DNA of 9,586 nucleotides from Candidatus Woesearchaeota archaeon (GTDB lineage: Archaea; Nanobdellota; Nanobdellia; Woesearchaeales; UBA11576): contig JACRKM010000030.1 of assembly GCA_016219765.1 (NCBI GenBank), forward strand, positions 1 through 9,586. Reading direction: 5' to 3'. The notes beneath the pieces were generated by a model. It was not told the origin of the DNA. It was given only the letters and a program-made list of their open reading frames with translations, and made no database searches. Positions 1 through 4,604 of this stretch are shown one piece after another. Each line of letters opens with the position of its first letter. Position 1 is the stretch's first letter. The position numbers and the translations under genes were made by a program.

Positions 1-374
1 AGTCTGTTGCCCATATAAGTTCCCGGCTTCATACCCATCCTGTATGTAGGAACGTTTGTAACTCCTGCGATTAGTACGTCTGTAGAATCAAAATCTTCAT
101 TCTCATTAACTTCAGTTGCAACTTCGGCTCCAGCACCAACAAGGAAATTTCCTCCTGCAGTTAAAACTGCGTCTGCACCACTACTTGCAGGAGCGGTTCC
201 TGCCGCGGTCCCGACCCCTGTTACAAATGCGTATGACCCGAGAACGGCACCCGCAGCTATTCCTCCCGCCGCATATGCATGAGCGACATTGCTCCACCCT
301 GAACCTTCGTGCGTAGCCAGATAGTAAACACTTCCAATAACAAATGCAGCACCCGCAATTAGACATATAGGACA
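1..374 (-). other. Variable C-terminal region of the orphan RHS cassette
   Basis: This is the part of the left RHS protein after the shared core, residues 229 onward. It begins CPIC, continues with small-residue-rich hydrophobic segments (LIAGAAFVIGSVYYLA, then AYAAGGIAAGAVLGSYAFV) and ends in the window with NENEDFDSTDVLIAG and PTYRMGMKPGTYMGN. Nothing in it aligns with the tail of the second cassette at 3297-3887. In polymorphic RHS proteins the effector domain sits at this place. The final domain is cut off by the window edge, so no function can be given. Confidence 0.6.
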
Positions 375-1058
375 GTGACCAGTTGGATCAGTATTTTTCT
401 GAGGATTATTGAGTTCAAAACTGTACCGATTTAATTGCTGCGGGTTGTACACATTTGGTAATAAAGTGTCTGGTTGTAGGAATAATCCCCAGCTTGGATT
501 ATACTTTCTGAAGTTGAAGTCTGTGTCTCCTACAGTGGTGTCGTGTTCTTTAGCTTCGTAACCAAAGCGCGCGCGCGTGCCTCCGGTGAGGACTTCTCCG
601 AATGGTTCGTATGAAGTGTTTTCGATAACGGTGCCTGTGCCATTGGTTACGACGCTTGATGAGCCCAAATGGTCTACGTGAATAAATATTTTAGAACCGT
701 CTGGGTTTTGTTGCGCTACGAGTTGTCCTTCGTGGTAGACGTAAGTGAAATCAAACGTACCTGAAGAGTTGACAACTTTAACAAATGTCTTACTGACGTA
801 AATGACTTTTTCTTTTAATGATCCATCATTAGCGTTGTAGACTTTCTTGAGCAGAATGCGTTCTTCTATTGGATGGTGCACAAACTCTTCAAGCAAAGGC
901 GATGTACTCGTGCTGCCATTTCTCACACGCACCAACTGATTCAAGCCATCGTACTCACGAAACAAGCCATCACCAGTCACAAGATTACCATTCGCATCAT
1001 ACACGAGGTTGAGTTCAGACGCAAAACAGACGGGCAGTGAAATAACTAACAGCACCAT
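1..1058 (-). CDS. Orphan RHS core cassette with signal peptide and unique tail (3'-partial)
   Basis: This reading frame is open from the ATG at 1058 to the left edge, at least 352 codons with no stop seen. Residues 1-14 form a hydrophobic signal-like stretch ending VCFAS. One YD repeat follows (LVYDANGNLVTGDG), then the RHS core: IHVDHLGSSSVV, PFGEVLTGG, RFGYEAKEHD, FNFRKYNPSWGLFLQPD and the closing NTDPTGH at about 222-228. This part is clearly paralogous to residues 14-239 of the protein encoded at 3294-4604. After GH the two diverge completely. Here the tail starts CPIC and continues as Ala/Gly-rich hydrophobic segments, then an acidic stretch. No long RHS gene lies upstream; the next gene is divergent. 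I infer an exported RHS orphan module. The tail matches no toxin family I recognise, and its end lies outside the window. Confidence 0.85.
   Translation of the reverse strand, partial: MVLLVISLPVCFASELNLVYDANGNLVTGDGLFREYDGLNQLVRVRNGSTSTSPLLEEFVHHPIEERILLKKVYNANDGSLKEKVIYVSKTFVKVVNSSGTFDFTYVYHEGQLVAQQNPDGSKIFIHVDHLGSSSVVTNGTGTVIENTSYEPFGEVLTGGTRARFGYEAKEHDTTVGDTDFNFRKYNPSWGLFLQPDTLLPNVYNPQQLNRYSFELNNPQKNTDPTGHCPICLIAGAAFVIGSVYYLATHEGSGWSNVAHAYAAGGIAAGAVLGSYAFVTGVGTAAGTAPASSGADAVLTAGGNFLVGAGAEVATEVNENEDFDSTDVLIAGVTNVPTYRMGMKPGTYMGNR
472..524. repeat. Near-identical 53-bp tract shared by both RHS cassettes (copy 1)
   Basis: These 53 bases match 3985-4037 with a single mismatch (t at 507, c at 4020), which is silent (AGA versus AGG for Arg). 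The tract encodes TDFNFRKYNPSWGLFLQP of the RHS core and lies just before the point where the two tails diverge. The flanking paralogous DNA has many more synonymous differences, so this tract stands out as a likely site of recombination or gene conversion. Confidence 0.9.
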
Positions 1059-1100
1059 TATACAACTAAGAACCCGGCCTAAATCTGTAATTCCATAAAG

Positions 1101-1116
1101 CGAAAGGTTTATATAT
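1101..1116 (+). promoter_or_regulatory. BRE and TATA box of the MNT/HEPN operon
   Basis: CGAAAGG at 1101-1107 resembles an archaeal BRE and is followed directly by TTTATATA at 1108-1115. The centre of the TATA element lies about 30 bases before the ATG at 1142. Archaeal transcription starts some 25-27 bases downstream of that centre, so the mRNA should start within a few bases of the ATG and be leaderless or nearly so. No Shine-Dalgarno sequence precedes the ATG, which fits. Confidence 0.7.
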
Positions 1117-1117
1117 C
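1108..1117 (-). promoter_or_regulatory. Possible TATA box of the orphan RHS cassette (shared with the divergent operon)
   Basis: Read on the minus strand, the same element gives GATATATAAA. It is the only TATA-like sequence in the 83 bp upstream of the left RHS gene and would place a start site near 1086, leaving a leader of about 28 bases without a clear ribosome binding site. If real, the two divergent genes compete for one TBP site. The assignment is tentative. Confidence 0.3.
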
Positions 1118-1144
1118 AAATATGAATGATATTATTCAAATATG
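1116..1144. repeat. 9-bp direct repeat TCAAATATG, possible operator
   Basis: TCAAATATG occurs at 1116-1124 and again at 1136-1144, exactly 20 bp apart, which is about two helical turns. The second copy includes the start codon of the MNT gene. Between them lies a short dyad, TGAAT (1123-1127) and ATTCA (1134-1138). The element covers the predicted transcription start, and the first gene product carries a winged helix-turn-helix, so an autoregulatory operator is a reasonable inference. AT-rich sequence could produce this by chance. Confidence 0.4.
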
Positions 1145-1714
1145 GATAATAGCCTAAAAATCATAAATTATCTGGGAAAACATATTGATCAAGAGTTTAC
1201 CATGCATGAATTAAGCAGAACCCTGAGGATACCTTATGCTTCATTTTACAGGACGATCCAGGAAATGACTGGGCTTCTTATCATCAAGAAGGTGGGAAAA
1301 GCTAAGACTCTAAAATTAAATCTTAAGAGCCAAACAATACATTCATACCTCACTATATCATCAGAGCAGGAAAAAGAGGAGTTCATCAAAAACAAACCAT
1401 TGATTAAGATTATTGAAAAAGATTTAGACACAAAAGATATAGTGCTTTTATTCGGAAGTTACGCAAAAGGAACCGAGACCAAAAGAAGCGACATTGACAT
1501 GATTATCATAAACAAAAAAGGAGAAAAGTCAATATCCTTCTCAAAACATGAGACTTTATTTGATAAGGAAATAAACCCGATGTTTTTTAAAGAAAAGGAA
1601 TTTATTCTTATGCTAAGAGACAAAGAGGAGAACGTGGGCAAACAGGCTTTAAAGAGCCATGTAGTGCTTAATAACCCTAAAAGATTTTGGGAAGTGGTGC
1701 TTGATGCAATTTGA
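1142..1714 (+). CDS. Winged-helix/MNT-domain nucleotidyltransferase (antitoxin-like)
   Basis: The 190-residue protein has two parts. Residues 1-60 look like a winged helix-turn-helix: helix KIINYLGKHI, a turn, MHELSRTLRIPYASFYRTIQ as the recognition unit, then a wing around IIKKVGKAKTLKLNL. Residues 95-160 carry the polymerase-beta-like MNT core, with FGSYAKG at 104-110 and RSDID at 115-119, giving the two metal-binding aspartates D117 and D119. A third carboxylate is less clear; D141 or E143 are candidates. In MNT/HEPN systems the MNT protein neutralises its partner, in studied cases by AMPylating the HEPN toxin. The next gene overlaps it and encodes a HEPN protein, supporting that role. The DNA-binding domain suggests it also controls its own promoter. 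The gene is AT-rich compared with the RHS genes around it. Confidence 0.88.
   Translation: MDNSLKIINYLGKHIDQEFTMHELSRTLRIPYASFYRTIQEMTGLLIIKKVGKAKTLKLNLKSQTIHSYLTISSEQEKEEFIKNKPLIKIIEKDLDTKDIVLLFGSYAKGTETKRSDIDMIIINKKGEKSISFSKHETLFDKEINPMFFKEKEFILMLRDKEENVGKQALKSHVVLNNPKRFWEVVLDAI
1696..1699 (+). promoter_or_regulatory. GGTG ribosome binding site of the HEPN gene
   Basis: GGTG ends four bases before the ATG at 1704 and lies inside the last codons of the MNT gene. It is a common archaeal Shine-Dalgarno core. It supports ATG 1704 over the TTG at 1701 as the start and points to coupled translation of the pair. Confidence 0.5.
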
Positions 1715-2222
1715 CAAGAAGGAATACCAGCGTAAATTCAATGAATACATTAAAGATGATAGAATTGTTAAGTCCTCACAAACATATAAGATTAAGCTTT
1801 TTCTTGATAAAGCAGAGAACAGCCTCGCTATAGCCGAATATCATAAAAACATTAAGCCAAATAAAGACTTGCCTCCAAAGATTCATTGGAATTATTGGGC
1901 AATTACAATATCCTATTATTCAATGCTTTATTCTGCAAAAGCAGCCATCCTTTCCAAAGGCTATGAAGTAAAAGACCATTTTGCCGCCCAGATAGCACTA
2001 GGTCATTTATTCGTACCAGATGAGATTGAAAAAGAAGATTTAGAGCTTTTGAATCAAGCCCACAAGATATTTGAAGACGAATACATAAAATATTTTGAAG
2101 ATGCTAGAATTGAAAGCCATGCAGCAAGGTACTCAGCAATAAAAACATATACAGAGGCAAGAGTGGCCGAGATTTTCAAAAATGCAAGAGAATTTATTCT
2201 GAAAATAATGAAAATACTTTAA
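1704..2222 (+). CDS. HEPN-domain protein (toxin-like partner of the MNT protein)
   Basis: The start is taken at ATG 1704, overlapping the MNT gene by 11 bp. A TTG one codon upstream is also possible and is used for the residue numbers below. The protein is an all-helical HEPN domain of the PF05168 kind. It has a first helix FLDKAENSLAIAEYH, the typical YWAITISYYSMLYSAKAAIL helix at 65-84 followed by SKGYEVKDH, and a C-terminal pair of helices. Many HEPN toxins are RNases using an R-x4-6-H motif. Here the closest match is R136-x3-H140 followed by R143-Y144, so the spacing is not canonical. The role as toxin is inferred from the pairing with the MNT gene. It could instead be a non-catalytic HEPN subunit. 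The 51 bp downstream are T-rich and separate it from a convergent gene. Confidence 0.85.
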   Translation: MQFDKKEYQRKFNEYIKDDRIVKSSQTYKIKLFLDKAENSLAIAEYHKNIKPNKDLPPKIHWNYWAITISYYSMLYSAKAAILSKGYEVKDHFAAQIALGHLFVPDEIEKEDLELLNQAHKIFEDEYIKYFEDARIESHAARYSAIKTYTEARVAEIFKNAREFILKIMKIL

Positions 2223-2273
2223 GCATAGATTCATCAGCATTGTACACTTTCTTTAGTTAATCAGCTATTTATA

Positions 2274-2621
2274 TTACCTAAATCTTAAGATGTAAAGGAG
2301 TACAAGATAGATACCTAACGCAAAGAAGAAATCTGCAACAACACATTTTATTTTCAGATTTCTTGCTGCTCCCCCCGTCACTAAAACATCACTGTCTTTG
2401 AATTTTTGATTAATCTTTTTCAAGAAGAATGAGTCTGTCAATTCATTAAGAAAATACCAAAGATTTCCAAAAGCAAGCGCCAATATAGGAATTAGTATCT
2501 TCAACCAAATGGACCGAATTGGAAGCTTACCCCAGAATAGCAAGTATTCAATTAGAAAGACTACACTGATAGGTATCATCAAGTAATTTCTCTCAATAAC
2601 CGACCTTTTTTGCATTTTCAT
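2274..2621 (-). CDS. Small three-helix membrane protein, unknown function
   Basis: This is a protein of about 115 residues with three hydrophobic segments: YLMIPISVVFLIEYLLFW, then ILIPILALAFGNLWYFL, and near the C-terminus ADFFFALGIYLVLLYIL. A polar loop of some 35 residues separates helices two and three. I start it at ATG 2621. A TTG at 2627 and an ATG at 2615 are alternatives, and the TATA-like box upstream would favour 2615 as a leaderless start. It matches no family I recognise. Its length, three-helix layout and an N-x-W/F-Y motif at the end of helix two resemble the membrane gene at 2940-3281, so the two may be distant relatives. Placed next to RHS tail cassettes, an immunity role is conceivable but unproven. 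It converges on the HEPN gene. Confidence 0.7.
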   Translation of the reverse strand: MKMQKRSVIERNYLMIPISVVFLIEYLLFWGKLPIRSIWLKILIPILALAFGNLWYFLNELTDSFFLKKINQKFKDSDVLVTGGAARNLKIKCVVADFFFALGIYLVLLYILRFR

Positions 2622-2636
2622 ATCCAACTCATTTTT

Positions 2637-2646
2637 CTTTATATAC
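2637..2646 (-). promoter_or_regulatory. TATA-like box of the small membrane protein gene
   Basis: On the minus strand this reads GTATATAAAG. Its centre lies 26-27 bases before ATG 2615 and 20-21 before ATG 2621, the distance expected for leaderless transcription from 2615. No strong BRE is visible upstream, so the call is moderate. Confidence 0.45.
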
Positions 2647-2770
2647 TTAACGATTATCTAGGAACTCTTGGTCTTGGCTTTGGCGGTTTTGGCCTTTTTT
2701 GACATGAAAAGTCTGGCAGTGATATCAAAAAGAAGTTTAAAATGTCTACTTTTTAGAGAAAATCAATAAC

Positions 2771-2782
2771 TTTTGGCCAAAA
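2771..2782. repeat. 12-bp perfect palindrome TTTTGGCCAAAA
   Basis: A perfect palindrome lies in the middle of the non-coding stretch. Half of it, TTTTGGCC, recurs at 2687-2694, 84 bp away. It could be a protein binding site or a chance sequence; nothing around it decides the matter. Confidence 0.4.
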
Positions 2783-2939
2783 ATCACTCGAAGAAGAGTT
2801 TAGACGCAACTATCAAACTCTATTTTCCAATCAAAATAGTGAAGAAGTGTCAAAGTTGGGCTGAAACGCTTCCGGGAGACACACTCATTGCTTCATTTTC
2901 CTAAAGGGGCTTGCTGGTTCCAGTCCATTAATGTACCAA

Positions 2940-3281
2940 CTAACTGCTTTGTGACACGAGCAGAGTTTCAACACCGCCAAAAAAAGAGTATAGAATAAAG
3001 CCAATGAGCGTTGCAACACTAAGAAAAATCAGTGTATCAGTTATAAGCTCTTTATATGAAGTAATATATTCCCTTTTCTGTCGCTCAACAGTTATCCGAC
3101 CCGATAAATACATATAAAATCGTACATTAGCAGATATAAGCGGTACTACGAGCAAGATTATTCTCGCTAAAGTATTCTTGATATCATAGTGTAGAATGAT
3201 TATGAAATAAAGGATCAATGCAGCCACATTGGCCCCTATCCAAAAGCACCGGTAGTAAAGTGTGTATTTGCTAATTTTCAT
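2940..3281 (-). CDS. Small three-helix membrane protein downstream of the RHS tail (candidate immunity protein)
   Basis: The protein has 113 residues from ATG 3281; a GTG at 3284 directly before it would add one. Three hydrophobic segments are visible: WIGANVAALILYFIIIL, then ARIILLVVPLISANVRFYMYL, and DTLIFLSVATLIGFILYSFF. A basic loop (RITVERQKREY) lies between the second and third. The RHS core gene stops at 3294, only 12 bp before this start, and the ribosome binding site sits next to that stop codon, so the two genes are very probably co-translated. In RHS and other polymorphic toxin loci the gene immediately after the effector tail usually encodes the immunity protein, and membrane immunity proteins are known. 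That function is inference from position only; no family was recognised. Confidence 0.78.
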   Translation of the reverse strand: MKISKYTLYYRCFWIGANVAALILYFIIILHYDIKNTLARIILLVVPLISANVRFYMYLSGRITVERQKREYITSYKELITDTLIFLSVATLIGFILYSFFGGVETLLVSQSS

Positions 3282-3288
3282 CACTTAA

Positions 3289-3293
3289 CCTCT
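3289..3293 (-). promoter_or_regulatory. Ribosome binding site AGAGG linking the RHS tail gene to the membrane gene
   Basis: On the minus strand AGAGG lies immediately downstream of the TGA stop of the RHS tail gene and ends seven bases before ATG 3281 (four before the GTG at 3284). The spacing supports ATG 3281 and suggests that ribosomes finishing the tail gene can reinitiate on this one. Confidence 0.55.
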
Positions 3294-4604
3294 TCAGGCG
3301 GCACTTCTTGGACGGCCGCCACAATTTCTTACGCACCCCGCGTCACCTGTGCTCCAGCCACCGTTACCCCACGAGGAAGTTGGAGGAATCGCTGCTGGCC
3401 GCGCACGACCGCCAGATGCCGTTTGGCCACTGCCTTGCTGACCCAACCCACCAGTAGCGGACGGCCCTGTGACTCCTGCAGAGGACGTGAACGACCCTGA
3501 GCGGACACTCGCTGGAACGCTACTTTGCTTTCCTGTATTAATCCAATACTCTCCCATAACATTGCCTTCTTGGTCATAAACTTTTCTCTTTTCGCAGGTT
3601 GGACAACGAGGCTGTTCGGACGGATGACTTTCCGCGTAACGACTAGCTTCCTGGTAAGACCTGCGTGACCCAAGCGCAGTATTCACATAATCTACGAGGG
3701 TTACGGCAGTAGCTAGAGCCCTGGCTGAAACTTTACCCACTGCTCCGAATACCGCGCCCTCTATGGCGGCTTTCCCCACATTCTCCCAAGAATAGACCTT
3801 TCCTGTGACCGCGAGCTGGATTCCCATCTCGAGTCCCGCCCCAACAAGTCCGCCAACTAATGCTCCAAGAAGAATTGGATTGATAATATGCCCATCTTCA
3901 TCTGTGTACTTGTATGGGTTTCCTCTTTCGAACATATACCGATTCAGGCTTTGTGGGTCGTAGATGTTTTGTATTATAGTGTCGGGTTGTAGGAATAATC
4001 CCCAGCTTGGATTATACTTCCTGAAGTTGAAGTCTGTATCGCCTACTAACGTGTCGTGTTCTTTGGCTTCGTAGCCAAAGCGGGTCGTGGCTCCGCCTGT
4101 TAGGACTTCTCCGAATGGTGAGTAAGTCGTATTTTCTATCACAGCACCCGATGCATTCGTAACGACTGTGCTACTTCCTTCGTGATCAGAATGAATGAAA
4201 ATCTTTGAGCCATCAGGATTTAATTGAGCGACGAGTTGTCCTTCGTGATAAACGTAGGTGAAATCGTAGGTTCCTGTGTCGTTTATGACTCGTATGAATT
4301 CTTTAGAGAAATAATGCACGGTTTCTTTCAAGGAACCGTTGGTGTTGTATACTTTCTTGATTGCGATACGCTCTTCAAGCAAGTCGTGAGTGAACTCTTC
4401 CAGAATTGGCCCACTTGCTGACGTATTTCGGACACGAACGAGCTGATTGAGACTGTTGTATTCCCGATACATCCCGTCCCCTGTTACAAGGTTTCCATTC
4501 GCATCATAAACGAGGTTGAGTTCTGATGCGAACGTGACGGGAAGCGAGACGATCAAGAAGGCCATGAAGGCCGCGATCAACGGAAGCGGTTTGTGGCGTT
4601 TCAT
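3294..4604 (-). CDS. Secreted RHS core protein with variable Gly/Ser-rich tail
   Basis: The 436-residue protein starts with a clear signal peptide: basic MKRHK, a hydrophobic core LIAAFMAFLIVSLPV, and a likely cleavage site at TFAS-E. One YD repeat follows (LVYDANGNLVTGDG, EYNSLNQLVRV), then the RHS core: HSDHEGSSTVV, PFGEVLTGG, RFGYEAKEHD, FRKYNPSWGLFLQPD, LNRYMFERGNPYKYTDEDGH (219-239). After that come Gly/Ala-rich hydrophobic segments (244-295), a CPTC pair at 334-337, and a tail rich in Gly, Ser and Pro from 370, ending with C424 and C428. The start overlaps the stop of the long RHS gene as ATGA. Normally this core is the C-terminal part of one large RHS chain; here it is a separate exported polypeptide. 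The orphan copy at 1-1058 also begins with a signal peptide, so the split is not a sequencing error. No toxin domain is recognisable. Confidence 0.9.
   Translation of the reverse strand: MKRHKPLPLIAAFMAFLIVSLPVTFASELNLVYDANGNLVTGDGMYREYNSLNQLVRVRNTSASGPILEEFTHDLLEERIAIKKVYNTNGSLKETVHYFSKEFIRVINDTGTYDFTYVYHEGQLVAQLNPDGSKIFIHSDHEGSSTVVTNASGAVIENTTYSPFGEVLTGGATTRFGYEAKEHDTLVGDTDFNFRKYNPSWGLFLQPDTIIQNIYDPQSLNRYMFERGNPYKYTDEDGHIINPILLGALVGGLVGAGLEMGIQLAVTGKVYSWENVGKAAIEGAVFGAVGKVSARALATAVTLVDYVNTALGSRRSYQEASRYAESHPSEQPRCPTCEKRKVYDQEGNVMGEYWINTGKQSSVPASVRSGSFTSSAGVTGPSATGGLGQQGSGQTASGGRARPAAIPPTSSWGNGGWSTGDAGCVRNCGGRPRSAA
3297..3887 (-). other. Variable C-terminal region of the RHS core protein
   Basis: Residues 240-436 follow the conserved core and share nothing with the tail of the left cassette. 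The first part is hydrophobic and glycine-rich (ILLGALVGGLVGAGLEMG), a type of segment often found between the RHS core and an effector domain. The middle has the RCPTCEKRKVYD motif. The end is low-complexity Gly/Ser/Thr/Pro with a basic end (RNCGGRPRSAA). No catalytic motif is visible, so a toxin activity is only suggested by position. Confidence 0.6.
3985..4037. repeat. Near-identical 53-bp tract shared by both RHS cassettes (copy 2)
   Basis: Partner of 472-524, with one silent mismatch. It encodes the most conserved segment of the RHS core and sits about 100 bp on the coding-upstream side of the point where the two tails part. Confidence 0.9.

Larger units (their letters stand above)
2622..2939. 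other. Non-coding stretch between the two membrane protein genes
   Basis: No convincing gene lies in these roughly 320 bp. It holds a TATA-like box for the downstream gene (2637-2646), a run of GG pairs on the plus strand (2661-2692), a T6 tract at 2695-2700 and a 12-bp palindrome at 2771-2782. On the minus strand a short open frame of about 28 codons ends at 2654 with a Lys/Pro/Arg-rich tail (QKRPKPPKPRPRVPR). It has no ATG and may be the remnant of a decayed gene or of an older RHS tail. No RNA gene was recognised. Confidence 0.5.

Noticed and set aside
116..366. Short open frames on both strands within the left RHS cassette
   Set aside because: Both are shadows of the long minus-strand RHS frame, whose translation aligns with the paralogue.
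567..580. Alternating GC run of 14 bases (Z-DNA-like)
   Set aside because: It lies in coding DNA for Thr-Arg-Ala-Arg and is explained by codon choice. The paralogue lacks it.
2837..2870. C/D-box guide RNA suggested by GTGAAGA and CTGA on the plus strand
   Set aside because: The C box deviates from the consensus, no second C'/D' pair with proper spacing is present, and no terminal stem is visible.
2773..2904. Plus-strand frame of 43 codons from a TTG
   Set aside because: It has no ATG, no ribosome binding site and no recognisable product. An open frame of this length is expected by chance.
3329..3673. Minus-strand 114-codon frame inside the RHS tail gene in another frame
   Set aside because: Overlaps the Gly/Ser-rich tail in a shifted frame, is very rich in Arg, Gln and Val as expected from shifted GC-rich codons, and has no ribosome binding site of note.
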